64,000 nt of DNA from Parabacteroides sp. PF5-6 (GTDB taxonomy: Bacteria > Bacteroidota > Bacteroidia > Bacteroidales > Tannerellaceae), in contig NZ_JAQFIN010000001.1 of the NCBI RefSeq assembly GCF_029504695.1, positions 248,001 through 312,000 of the forward strand, in the 5' to 3' direction. The notes under the pieces are model-generated. The model made no database searches. It was not told where the DNA came from and saw only the letters and a list, made by a program, of their open reading frames with translations. This document shows, in pieces, positions 42,210-50,853 of this stretch. The translations under genes were made by a program, and so were the position numbers. The stretch's first letter is position 1, and every line of letters starts with the position of its first letter.

Positions 42210-43520
42210 TTAGGCTTTTGATGCAACCTCTTTCGTCTTCGTCAGTTTCTTTTTCAGCTTGTCGACTTCTTTTTGTAAGCCTTCTATTTCTATGCCCTGG
42301 TTCTTTATGGTTGTCAAAAGGGCATTCAGCTCTTCATTCTCGATGGTCTCGGGGAATTGAGCGTTCACCCGGGTGATAAAGTCGGACAGTACGTTCATAT
42401 AGTTGTTGAACGCGTCGTACGGATTATCATAAGGGCTGAACCCTCCTTCGGGGTGTCGGGTATTCATATAATAGAAGTGGTCGCTGCTTTGCAGGTAATA
42501 CCAATCCTGACGGATACGGCGGTCTTCACCCAGACGCACACGCTCGCCGATCTCATTGATCTTGCGGAAGGCTTCTTTCTGCAGGATATTACCCAGCCAT
42601 GAACCGGCATCTTTCTCTTCGTCGGCCCACGACATGGGGTAGGGAACGCCCAGGCAATCGACCGGTTTCAACAGGTTGAACACTTCGGATGGCGTAGAGA
42701 AGGAGATTCCTTTTTCGGCTGCGAAGCGGGGCAATGCCTTGAAGAAATCGAAGATGCCCGACTCGGCCGGATGCAGCGAACCCAGGACTTCGTAATTCAT
42801 AAACAGGTTGATGATCTGCTCGGATTCCGGCGTTTCGGCGATCCACGACATATATTTATCCGCCGTCAGCGGGTATTCGTTCCAGGTGAAGTCATTGAAG
42901 CGGTTCGACAGGTCTTCACTGAAACGGTCGTTCTTCAATAATAACTTCAATTGCGGTTCGATGCAGGAGGCGTAGACGTAGTTCGGGCTTTTCCATCCCA
43001 ATATATGTTTGGCTCCTTCGGTCAGCATGCCTTTGAATCCTAACTGATAGACCTGATCGGCTATATCATCCGAATAGATCAGTTCGGTATTGCGGAAAAC
43101 CTTGGGTTTCTGTCCGAACATGGAGTAGATCTTGTCGCTATGCTGTTTGACCTGTGCCTTAAACTCTTCCGGATCGCCCAGCGAGGAGAGGGAGTGGGCG
43201 TAAGTCTCGGTCAGGAATTCCACATTGCCGGTGGCCGCCAGCTCCTTGAAGCTGTCGATCACTTCGGGCGCGTAGATCTCCATCTGCTCCAATGCCGTGC
43301 CCGAGATGGAGTAGGATACCTTAAACTTTCCGCCACTGCTTTTGATCATCTCCAGTACCGCTTTGTTGGCCGGCAGGTAACAGCGCTCGGCGATGCGGTG
43401 TATGATCTCTTCGTTCTGGAAGTCGTCGTAGTAGTAATGATCGTTCCCGATATCAAAAAAGCGATACCTCTTCAGGCGAAAAGGTTGATGTATCTGAAAG
43501 TAAAAGCAAATTGTCTTCAT
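42210..43520 (-). CDS. GH57 family alpha-glucan enzyme
   Basis: 436 residues. GH57 catalytic domain from MKTICFYFQIHQPFRLKRYR; the nucleophile-Glu region is likely NVEFLTETYAHSLSSL and the second acidic residue lies in VFRNTELIYSD or near YPLTADKY. The last ~40 residues are a Lys/Glu-rich coiled coil (GLQKEVDKLKKKLTKTKE). Members are alpha-amylases, 4-alpha-glucanotransferases or branching enzymes. No signal peptide, so it acts on cytoplasmic glycogen with the GT4 and debranching genes upstream. Confidence 0.9.
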   Translation of the reverse strand: MKTICFYFQIHQPFRLKRYRFFDIGNDHYYYDDFQNEEIIHRIAERCYLPANKAVLEMIKSSGGKFKVSYSISGTALEQMEIYAPEVIDSFKELAATGNVEFLTETYAHSLSSLGDPEEFKAQVKQHSDKIYSMFGQKPKVFRNTELIYSDDIADQVYQLGFKGMLTEGAKHILGWKSPNYVYASCIEPQLKLLLKNDRFSEDLSNRFNDFTWNEYPLTADKYMSWIAETPESEQIINLFMNYEVLGSLHPAESGIFDFFKALPRFAAEKGISFSTPSEVFNLLKPVDCLGVPYPMSWADEEKDAGSWLGNILQKEAFRKINEIGERVRLGEDRRIRQDWYYLQSSDHFYYMNTRHPEGGFSPYDNPYDAFNNYMNVLSDFITRVNAQFPETIENEELNALLTTIKNQGIEIEGLQKEVDKLKKKLTKTKEVASKA

Positions 43521-43547
43521 ATTATTTGTATTTATTTTTGTCGCACA

Positions 43548-44813
43548 TTATTTATAGATCACCTGGTCGTAGATCCGGCGCACTTTCTGTCCGGCATATT
43601 CCCATTTGATATTGTCTACTTCTTTTTTCCCTTCTACCTTGAGGAACTCATGCATGGCAGGGTAGGTGATGATGGAATACATCGCGTCGGCCATGGCTTC
43701 GATATCCCAGTAATCAACCTTCACGGCATAGTCCAGGATCTCGGCACATCCCGATTGTTTGGATATGATCGAGGGCACGCCACACTGCATCGCTTCCAGC
43801 GGAGAGATCCCGAAAGGCTCCGACACCGAAGGCATCACATAGACATCGCTCGCTTTAAGGATCTCATAGACTTGTTTGCCTTTCATAAAGCCGGTAAAGT
43901 GGAAGCGGTCGGCAATATTCCGTTTGGCGACCAAGCGGATCATCTTATCCATCATATCGCCACTTCCGGCCATCACGAACCGGGCATGAGGCGCTTTGGC
44001 CAATACCTTGGCGGCGGCTTCAACGAAATATTCCGGTCCTTTCTGCATGGTGATACGTCCGAGGAAGGTGATGACTTTGTCTTTCACGCCTTTCTTGTCT
44101 TGTATGGCCAGGATCTCAGGGCTCATCGGCTCTACGGCATTATGTACCGTCGTTACTTTGGCCGGGTCCTGGTGGTATTTGTCGATCACCGTCTGGCGGG
44201 TCAGGTTACTGACGGTGATGATATGATCGGCATTGTCCATCCCGTTTTTCTCAATGCCGTAAACGTCGGGGTTGACGTTGCCGCGACTTCTGTCGTAATC
44301 GGTGGCATGCACATGGATCACTAACGGTTTTCCGGTCACATTCTTCGTATGAATTCCGGCAGGATAGGTCAGCCAGTCGTGCGCATGGATCACATCGAAC
44401 GATTGGGAGCGGGCAATCACGCCGGCCACAATCGAGTAATTGTTGATCTCTTCCAATAGATTATCGGGATAGCGTCCGGAGAATTCAAAACACCCCAGGT
44501 CGTTGACATAACGGTAGCCGAAGTCGGCATAGATATGATCGCGGAAATCGAAATAGTCCTGTGGGTCCAGATTCACTTTCGCCAATCGCTCTTTCACGTG
44601 TTCCCATTGCACATCTTTCCAGACAACGGGCACATGGTTGACGCCTATAATCTTTAGAAAACTCTGATCTTCATCACCCCAGGGTTTTGGTATACAGAAA
44701 GTAATATCCATATCCGGTTGCATCGCCATGCCGCGGGTCAAACCGTAGCTGGCCGTACCTAAGCCTCCGAGAATATGGGGAGGGAATTCCCATCCGAACA
44801 TTAATGCTTTCAT
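43548..44813 (-). CDS. GT4 glycosyltransferase, glycogen-synthase-like
   Basis: 421 residues. Two Rossmann domains of GT-B fold: MKALMFGWEFPPHILGGLGT (glycogen-synthase-type GGLGT donor loop), HAHDWLTYPAG, then FLGRITMQKGPEYFVEAAA and VMPSVSEPFGISPLEAMQCG with the E-x7-E motif. It transfers glucosyl units, probably extending glycogen; trehalose- or other synthases are possible. It lies 27 nt upstream of the GH57 gene and 14 nt downstream of the debranching enzyme gene. Confidence 0.9.
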   Translation of the reverse strand: MKALMFGWEFPPHILGGLGTASYGLTRGMAMQPDMDITFCIPKPWGDEDQSFLKIIGVNHVPVVWKDVQWEHVKERLAKVNLDPQDYFDFRDHIYADFGYRYVNDLGCFEFSGRYPDNLLEEINNYSIVAGVIARSQSFDVIHAHDWLTYPAGIHTKNVTGKPLVIHVHATDYDRSRGNVNPDVYGIEKNGMDNADHIITVSNLTRQTVIDKYHQDPAKVTTVHNAVEPMSPEILAIQDKKGVKDKVITFLGRITMQKGPEYFVEAAAKVLAKAPHARFVMAGSGDMMDKMIRLVAKRNIADRFHFTGFMKGKQVYEILKASDVYVMPSVSEPFGISPLEAMQCGVPSIISKQSGCAEILDYAVKVDYWDIEAMADAMYSIITYPAMHEFLKVEGKKEVDNIKWEYAGQKVRRIYDQVIYK

Positions 44814-44827
44814 TATCGTGTCTTAAT

Positions 44828-46762
44828 TTAATCCATATTATATTTCTTCAACAACTCCAGGGTCTGCAGGATCGCCGCCACACTCATCGCGTAAGAGATC
44901 GCCCCGCGTCCGATGAACGGCGGATTGCCGTCGAACAGTTCGGAGATGGTTCCGATGCAATGCAATGTGATTTCCTCTTCCATGCTGATCAGCATCCGTT
45001 CGGCAAAAGAAACGCCGCCTTTGCCGAATACACGCAGGTAAGCTTCCAGGTAAGGTCCCAACAGCCAGGGCCATGCCGCACCTTGATGGTATGCCAGGTC
45101 GCGGTCGTATTGCGGTCCGGCGTAATGCGGATGATAGCCTTCGCTTTTGGGGCTCAATGAGCGTAACCCTTTGGGGATAAGCAGTTCTTTGGTGACAATA
45201 TCCAGTACCGATCTTTTCTGTGCGCGGGTCAACGGGGAGTAGATTAGGGATACGGCAAAAATCATATTGGGGCGTACGCTCCAATCTACGCGCGTGCCGC
45301 TTACCGAGTCGAATAAATAATTATAACCGTTGACAAATGTTTCGGAAAATGATTTCTCAATCGCTTTAATCGTCGGATCATAATTCTCCAGGGGAACTCC
45401 ACCGGTTAGTTCCGTGTAAAAGCATAAGGCATTATACCATAAAGCATTGAACTCGACGATATAACCGGAGCGGGTGACCACCGGTTTCCCGTTGATCGTT
45501 GAGTTCATCCAGGTGATCGCATGCTCTTTCCCATCGGCATAAAGTAGTCCGTTGTCCATGACCTTCATATCCGGATGTTTTTGCATAAGGAAATAATCCA
45601 AGATCTCTTTGATGAATTCGGCGTAGCATTCATGGGTCTTTTTGATTCCCTCTTTCTGCGCGTATTGCTGAATGGCCCAAATGGCCCAAAGCATGACATC
45701 GGGTTGGTTGATTTCTTTGATTACCTTGTCCGGTTCATTGTTTTGCATAAATGCCCGTACGGCAGGCATCGCCGTATGCATGATCTTCTCAAAACGAACC
45801 GGATCATCAATGGCCAGGGTACATCCGGGCAAGGCGATAAACAGGTCGCGCGCCCGTACTTTAAACCAGGGATAACCGGCCAAAAGGTAGGCATCCGTTT
45901 CGTTTGGACGGAAATAAAACTGCTGGGCTGAGTTCTTTAGGCTGTTATAGAAGTTGTTACGCGGCGTACGTGAGTCGACTTCCTTTTCGTATAACGTTTT
46001 TAATTGTGTCGTGGCCACCTGTTCGTCGCCGGCGCAGAAGTAAACCGACTCCCCTTTCTTGATCGCCACTTCAAAATACCCCGGCACATACAGGTCTTCC
46101 TGATACGGATAACCTCTTTCCTGTTCTTTCGGATATTCAATGTCTTTATACCAGTGCGGATCGTAAACGAAGGTCGCTTTCTTATTGAATTGCATATACA
46201 ATTCCGGGTAGCCGGGATACATACAGGTTTTTATGCCGTTGGTTATTTCCTGGTAGTCTCTGTTGTAATTGCTGTTCTCTTTGGTCAACGTTTTGACAGA
46301 GCGAAAAGCCAGGAAAGGGCGAAAACGCAAGGTGGTAGCCGAATGGGCATCTTCCAGCGTGTACTTGATCATGATCCGGTTTTCGAAAGAAGAGAAAACC
46401 TTTTCTTTGGAAAGAATGACACCTCCGACGCGATAAAGCGTGCGGGGCATGGTGTCGGATGTGTATTCCCGGATGTATTTGTGACCGTTCGGGCTGAAAT
46501 GGTTTCCTGGATATTTATGCAAGCCCAGGTTGAACTCCGCTTTATGTTGGATGACCGTTTCATCAAGGGATGATAAAAGAACATGATTCTCATCATTCAG
46601 ATCAGGAACAGGCATGACTAATAAACCGTGGTATTTCCGGGTGTTACAGTCGACAACAGTAGTGCAATGGTAAGCCCCTTTTCTGTTTGTCCGGAGTACT
46701 TCCCGGCTTAAAGACTCTTCCAGATTGGTCATTACTGTTTTATCAAATTTAAGATAACTCAT
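44828..46762 (-). CDS. Glycogen debranching enzyme (amylo-alpha-1,6-glucosidase type)
   Basis: 644 residues. The N-terminal domain (LSREVLRTNRKGAYHCTTVV, TRKYHGLLVMPVP) is the debranching-enzyme N-terminal fold. The C-terminal (alpha/alpha)6 catalytic domain shows AGYPWFKVRARDLFIALPG, WMNSTINGKPVVTRSGYIVE and YHQGAAWPWLLGPYLEAYLR. No signal peptide. First gene of a debranching-GT4-GH57 operon, a common Bacteroidales glycogen cluster. Promoter at 46825-46856. Confidence 0.93.
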   Translation of the reverse strand: MSYLKFDKTVMTNLEESLSREVLRTNRKGAYHCTTVVDCNTRKYHGLLVMPVPDLNDENHVLLSSLDETVIQHKAEFNLGLHKYPGNHFSPNGHKYIREYTSDTMPRTLYRVGGVILSKEKVFSSFENRIMIKYTLEDAHSATTLRFRPFLAFRSVKTLTKENSNYNRDYQEITNGIKTCMYPGYPELYMQFNKKATFVYDPHWYKDIEYPKEQERGYPYQEDLYVPGYFEVAIKKGESVYFCAGDEQVATTQLKTLYEKEVDSRTPRNNFYNSLKNSAQQFYFRPNETDAYLLAGYPWFKVRARDLFIALPGCTLAIDDPVRFEKIMHTAMPAVRAFMQNNEPDKVIKEINQPDVMLWAIWAIQQYAQKEGIKKTHECYAEFIKEILDYFLMQKHPDMKVMDNGLLYADGKEHAITWMNSTINGKPVVTRSGYIVEFNALWYNALCFYTELTGGVPLENYDPTIKAIEKSFSETFVNGYNYLFDSVSGTRVDWSVRPNMIFAVSLIYSPLTRAQKRSVLDIVTKELLIPKGLRSLSPKSEGYHPHYAGPQYDRDLAYHQGAAWPWLLGPYLEAYLRVFGKGGVSFAERMLISMEEEITLHCIGTISELFDGNPPFIGRGAISYAMSVAAILQTLELLKKYNMD

Positions 46763-46824
46763 ATATGTGCTTTTCGGTTTTAAGTATTAACCCATTTTTC
46801 AATAAAAAGTTCACTATTATTTCT

Positions 46825-46856
46825 CAAAAGTATCACATTTCGAAATAAAAAACAAA
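46825..46856 (-). promoter_or_regulatory. Promoter of the glycogen operon
   Basis: TACTTTTG on the minus strand (46825-46832) and TTTG (46853-46856), 20 nt apart. Confidence 0.7.
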
Positions 46857-46867
46857 CTTTTCCGGGG

Positions 46868-46898
46868 TTTGTTCTTTGATATTCTTTGCTTATATTTA
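46868..46898 (+). promoter_or_regulatory. Promoter of the ExoX-C-like gene
   Basis: TTTG (46868-46871) and TATATTTA (46891-46898), 19 nt apart; the last base departs from consensus. It favours the start at 46916 over 46886. Confidence 0.55.
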
Positions 46899-46915
46899 CA
46901 CCCTATCGGATTTGT

Positions 46916-47755
46916 ATGGAGTTTAACGCACCGGATATAACAATAGAAGTATATCAGCTCGTTCAGGATAGACTGAGAATGTTTAATGAAGGAAGAGCTT
47001 TGGACGGGGGGATTTATTTTGTTTTATTGCCCACCACCAAGACGCCTTATTATACCCTTTGGTTCCAGGATAAAGCCGCGATTCATTATCCCTATCTTTT
47101 ACTTTCTGATCTGGAATTGCATATTTTAAGCTCCATCGAAAAAGCTATACGCCTGATCCAGAATTCTTTTTTGCCTTTACACCTGACGAATTCCATCCAG
47201 CCTTTTGTGGAAAATGGGGATGATATTATTCCGTTTGGAAAATACCGGGGTAAACATTTGCAGGATATTTGTGTAATCGATCCTCGCTATGTCGCCTGGA
47301 TCGCCGATAAATATGAACCTAAGGTTAAGAGTGAATTCCGGTTTAAAGAATTAGCCGTTTCGTATAGTAAAGTGTACCAGGACCTGAATACGCCCCGAAA
47401 ATATAAAACCTCCGCCAGCCGCTTTGTGGGCAAGCCGGGAGATAAGATCAAAAACCTAAATCTGCAGATCACGCGTGTTCGCATAGAAGATGATTCGTAT
47501 AAAACGCATATAACAGGCGGAACAGCCTATTTTTATGTCGATCAACTGCTTACCGGTATGGATGTGCAAGGTAACTTTTATTTGTTTACTTCAAAAGCAA
47601 CCGACCGCAGTTTGATGTCCCGCACCCTCTCGCCGGGCACGCATGCCTATCGCGTGGGAGAAAAAATAACCATAGAATCGGCCAAGATCCTTAAACACGT
47701 AGAGTTTCATAATACCCAATATACTAAGCTGGGCTATCTGAAGGTTTTTTTCTGA
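46916..47755 (+). CDS. Protein of unknown function with an ExoX-C/DUF3820-like motif
   Basis: 279 residues from ATG 46916 (MEFNAPDITIEVYQLVQDRL). The segment IIPFGKYRGKHLQDICVIDP, then RYVAWIADKYE near the middle matches the short domain found after exonuclease X-type nucleases and in DUF3820. The C-terminal ~110 residues (LNLQITRVRIEDDSYKTHIT ... YHVG-like beta segments) look like an OB- or beta-rich domain. No nuclease catalytic motif is seen. It may bind nucleic acid. A separate HU-family gene follows 172 nt later. Confidence 0.6.
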   Translation: MEFNAPDITIEVYQLVQDRLRMFNEGRALDGGIYFVLLPTTKTPYYTLWFQDKAAIHYPYLLLSDLELHILSSIEKAIRLIQNSFLPLHLTNSIQPFVENGDDIIPFGKYRGKHLQDICVIDPRYVAWIADKYEPKVKSEFRFKELAVSYSKVYQDLNTPRKYKTSASRFVGKPGDKIKNLNLQITRVRIEDDSYKTHITGGTAYFYVDQLLTGMDVQGNFYLFTSKATDRSLMSRTLSPGTHAYRVGEKITIESAKILKHVEFHNTQYTKLGYLKVFF

Positions 47756-47889
47756 TATTTGTAACCGTGAATGATTCTGTCCTGATTTTGTTTCGATAAT
47801 CGCAACAACTGTGCCGTTTCGTTTTGTAGTATGATTTCTTCAAATTCAAGATATCCAAAAAAAGACCCGGATAGGATTCCTGAAAGTTA

Positions 47890-47897
47890 TATATTTG
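47890..47897 (+). promoter_or_regulatory. -7 element of the HU-family gene
   Basis: TATATTTG, 31 nt before the ATG at 47928. It excludes the in-frame start at 47895. Confidence 0.55.
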
Positions 47898-47927
47898 AGA
47901 AGTATTAATAATCAAACGGTTAACTAT

Positions 47928-48206
47928 ATGAACAAGGCGCAGTTTATTGAAGCTTTAGCAGAGAAAGCGAATTTGTCAAAAGTAGATGCTAAAAAAGCAT
48001 TGGAAGGCTATATGGCCATTGTGACGGAATGTATGACTAAGAGGGAAGAGATTGTTTTGGTTGGTTTTGGAACATTGATACCACGGCCACAATCGAGTCG
48101 TCTGGCTCGCAATCCTAAGACGGGTACACCGGTAATGATTAAACCTCGTACAACGGTGAAGTTCAAACCCGGCAAATATTTGCTTGAAGAGATGAATAGC
48201 AAATAG
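47928..48206 (+). CDS. HU/IHF-family DNA-binding protein
   Basis: 92 residues from ATG 47928 (MNKAQFIEALAEKANLSKVD). The beta-arm region VLVGFGTLIPRPQSSRLARN and the Pro of the arm tip (TGTPVMIKPR) are the HU signature; the end FKPGKYLLEEMNS is typical. It bends DNA and organises the nucleoid as a dimer. Single gene with a -7 box and a strong bidirectional terminator. Confidence 0.95.
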   Translation: MNKAQFIEALAEKANLSKVDAKKALEGYMAIVTECMTKREEIVLVGFGTLIPRPQSSRLARNPKTGTPVMIKPRTTVKFKPGKYLLEEMNSK

Positions 48207-48222
48207 ATAAAAATCCTGCCAT

Positions 48223-48263
48223 AAAAAACCTGTTTCCTCGATCGAAGGGGAAACAGGTTTTTT
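48223..48263. terminator. Bidirectional terminator between the HU-family and LruC genes
   Basis: Perfect 15-bp stem (48223-48237 with 48249-48263), 11-nt loop, A-run left and T-run right. Confidence 0.85.
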
Positions 48264-48300
48264 ATTGTAATCTATTTTGAGGTATCTCCGGGAGAATGGA

Positions 48301-50337
48301 TCAATAATCCAGGTACCAATCCGTATATTCCGTACATCCGCTTTCCACCCAATCGATAAAGCGCGGATAGGTTGTGTCGATCGTTTCTTTTTCCGTCGGA
48401 ATATGGAAAGACTCAGCGCCGGAGAGATGCAAGGCAAAAGGATATTTATTCGAATGGCCACTCACATAGAAAATGCCCAGATCGACATTCGATTTATCAT
48501 CATTGGTTCCAAAAAGCCCCAGATCGGCTCGCGATGTCGGGAAATAACGCGGGAGGTGTACTTCCGCTCCCGGTTTAGGCGTGGTGATAAACGGATTGTA
48601 GGGCGCACCCATCTTTTCGAAATCTTCTTCCGTAATTCCATCTTTGAAAGTCACAACAATCGTATAGTCGTATGGCGCACTTTCGGCATACGGCGTAATC
48701 ACGCTATGGATATCGTCGCAAAGATCTATGATAATGCCGGTTTCTCCTTTATACGTATCTGTTTCCGGAGTATAAGGCTCGTCGTTGATCGTGATACTTT
48801 CCACCAGCGCCGGATTGACGTTGATCTTATATCCGAACTGATTCTTATAGCTGGCCCCGGAATGCAGGACAGAGAATGTATCTTCGAGCCGGGTCAGATA
48901 GGTCTGTTGCGCCTGGCTGTTATAGCTAAGCGTAGCATTCGAATAATAGCGGATCACGACGTCGTTCATATCGTAATCCCCACGTGTCGGCCATAGGTCT
49001 TCATAAGCAAGGATACCTGTACGTTCAGTGCCCACGATAATCTCCGGTTCTTCGGAAGGAAGGGTAGGCAGAGGCTCCGTTATGGCCGAACTGGGCGATA
49101 CTTCGATATGGAACATCACATCATTATAGTCTCTGTCGCTATAGGTGAGGTTCTCATGATCTTCAAATCCAAAGCAGATAAACGGGTCTTCCTGAGTGCC
49201 CGCATTCACCAGCGAGGCATAATGCCGTTTGCCTTCATTCAGGGTATTCAGGGAGAAAAGCGCAAACTGCCAGGAATTGGTCAGGCGGGAGTCGACCACA
49301 TCATACGCCTTGGCACGCAGATTGAAACCGATCGTCGTATGGGCCGGGAATTGGGTTGTCCACTCTTCGGTTGCTTCATCGTAATAATACAACTGCACGT
49401 AATCACCGCTCTGTAGTTTGGAGTTACTGTTCGCATTCGCCAGGTGTGCGAAAGGAACGGCAATCACATCGGTCTTATTCACCTTCGAGCGATCAATAGC
49501 CATCAATTCCTCTTTCGTGCCGTTATAATAGAAGTAGCCCAATGAATTATTGAAAGAAGTGCCGGAGGTAGTCAGGATAGCCATCCATACTTCCGCTTCT
49601 TCCGTCAGGTAAAGCGCGTTGTCGGACAGAAAGTCCGGATTCACTTCTTGTTTTTCCGGGAATGCGCTGGCGATACGCAATAATACGTCCGTCGGTATGT
49701 CTTTATGATAAGCCACACAGGGCATATGATCCGGACCGATTCCGCCGGGTATCTCCATCGGGGCATCCGTTGGGTTGGGATACTCCGCGATAAAGGTGGC
49801 ACCACCGGCATACAGGAGGTAAGCATCCGGATTGAAATATTTATATTTGGGAGTGAGCGGATTGGCTTTGGTCTCAACCCCTTCGGCGCTGGCGCTCAGG
49901 TTGACAATCGAAAAATCGGCCACCCCATTCACGATCTTGGCATACATCAGCCGGGGCGCAAACAGGTCGGACGAATAAACATACAGTTCCTGGATATAAG
50001 CCGGTAATGTTTTCTTCAAATTATACGCGCCCGAAATCACGATACCCGCACTGATCGATTTCTTCTCCGTATCGAGTACCCACGCACCGTTCTCGTCGGT
50101 AGTCATCGGGTTTTCTTTATACAATTTAAAAGCCGAAGCATAACCGCTCGGCACAGGGTAGCTGATGTTCAATTGCACATCGTTTGTTGTCGAAAAGTCC
50201 AACTCCGAAAAACCGGTTTCGACCTCTTCTTCTTTCTCATTTTCTTTGGGCTGATACACATCTTTTTCCTCGCAGGATGCGAACAGGAGCAAGGCTGCTA
50301 AAAGGAAAACCATCTTTTTACCTTCGAATCGTCTCAT
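48301..50337 (-). CDS. LruC-domain surface lipoprotein
   Basis: 678 residues from ATG 50337 (MRRFEGKKMVFLLAALLLFA, then SCEEKD, a lipoprotein signal); an in-frame ATG at 50559 lies inside a repeat and is rejected. Visible are a DUF4114-type calcium-binding-like segment (DHENLTYSDRDYNDVMFHIE) and a DUF4842/LruC segment (AYEDLWPTRGDYDMNDVVIR) with the repeated D-x-D-x-N-D-V pattern. LruC proteins are envelope-exposed in Bacteroidetes and Leptospira. Function is unknown; Ca2+ binding is inferred from the Asp pattern. Confidence 0.85.
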   Translation of the reverse strand: MRRFEGKKMVFLLAALLLFASCEEKDVYQPKENEKEEEVETGFSELDFSTTNDVQLNISYPVPSGYASAFKLYKENPMTTDENGAWVLDTEKKSISAGIVISGAYNLKKTLPAYIQELYVYSSDLFAPRLMYAKIVNGVADFSIVNLSASAEGVETKANPLTPKYKYFNPDAYLLYAGGATFIAEYPNPTDAPMEIPGGIGPDHMPCVAYHKDIPTDVLLRIASAFPEKQEVNPDFLSDNALYLTEEAEVWMAILTTSGTSFNNSLGYFYYNGTKEELMAIDRSKVNKTDVIAVPFAHLANANSNSKLQSGDYVQLYYYDEATEEWTTQFPAHTTIGFNLRAKAYDVVDSRLTNSWQFALFSLNTLNEGKRHYASLVNAGTQEDPFICFGFEDHENLTYSDRDYNDVMFHIEVSPSSAITEPLPTLPSEEPEIIVGTERTGILAYEDLWPTRGDYDMNDVVIRYYSNATLSYNSQAQQTYLTRLEDTFSVLHSGASYKNQFGYKINVNPALVESITINDEPYTPETDTYKGETGIIIDLCDDIHSVITPYAESAPYDYTIVVTFKDGITEEDFEKMGAPYNPFITTPKPGAEVHLPRYFPTSRADLGLFGTNDDKSNVDLGIFYVSGHSNKYPFALHLSGAESFHIPTEKETIDTTYPRFIDWVESGCTEYTDWYLDY

Positions 50338-50499
50338 ATTTACTTGTCTTAATTTTAGTGAACGGTTAAAACTGTGCAAAGATATTGATTTCTCGGATGT
50401 AAAACAATTTAAGACCTTTTTTGTTCTGTGGCTGTCCCAAAAAAAAGGCACAGATCGCACCGCTTGCAACCGCCAGTATATGAACGTATTGCCGGGACT

Positions 50500-50600
50500 A
50501 TTCATTTGTTGATAATTATCAACAAGTTTGTTGATAGTTATCAACAGATCTGTTGACAATTATCAACAAATGTGTTGACGGTTATCAACAAACAAATACT
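50500..50600. repeat. 22-bp periodic palindromic array B, four units
   Basis: TGTTGA starts at 50507, 50529, 50551 and 50573, all 22 bp apart. Cores are GTTGATAATTATCAAC and three one- to three-base variants. The left flank GGGACTATTCA and the reverse of the right flank GGGAGTATTTG are similar, so the array has matching ends. It lies 160 nt upstream of the LruC start and downstream of tRNA-Gly. The rest of the 50338-50707 gap shows nothing besides the tRNA terminator. Confidence 0.9.
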
Positions 50601-50650
50601 CCCGGAAGAAATGAAATGTTCAGGGTGGAGAAATAAACTATTTAGGGCAA

Positions 50651-50681
50651 AGAAAAAGCGCCTACACAGCCGTGTAAGCGC
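50651..50681 (-). terminator. Terminator of tRNA-Gly
   Basis: GCGC-TACAC/GTGTA-GCGC stem with one mismatch, followed on the minus strand by a run of T. Confidence 0.75.
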
Positions 50682-50707
50682 CCTGATTATAGTGTTTCTC
50701 TTTGCGG

Positions 50708-50780
50708 AGCGGTAGGCGAGATTCGAACTCGTGACCCTCAGCTTGGGAAGCTGATGCTCTACCAACTGAGCTACTACCGC
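50708..50780 (-). tRNA. tRNA-Gly (anticodon CCC)
   Basis: Acceptor GCGGTAG/CTACCGC, D arm AGCTCAGTTGGTAGAGC, anticodon loop TTCCCAA giving CCC, T arm CGAGTTCGAATCTCG. Discriminator T, CCA not encoded. 73 nt. A -7 box is at 50793-50800 and a terminator at 50651-50681. Confidence 0.95.
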
Positions 50781-50792
50781 ATTGGATGGGGG

Positions 50793-50828
50793 CAAAAGTA
50801 CGAAAATATTTCTTTTTTAATACCTTTG
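50793..50828. promoter_or_regulatory. Divergent -7 elements for tRNA-Gly and argB
   Basis: TACTTTTG on the minus strand (50793-50800) serves the tRNA, and TACCTTTG on the plus strand (50821-50828) serves argB. The two start regions face away from each other within 36 bp. Confidence 0.6.
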
Positions 50829-50853
50829 CGTTTAAATAAAAAAAGATAGATAA

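Noticed and set aside
50507-50594. CRISPR array
   Set aside because: Units are palindromic and directly adjacent with no unique spacers, and no cas genes are present.
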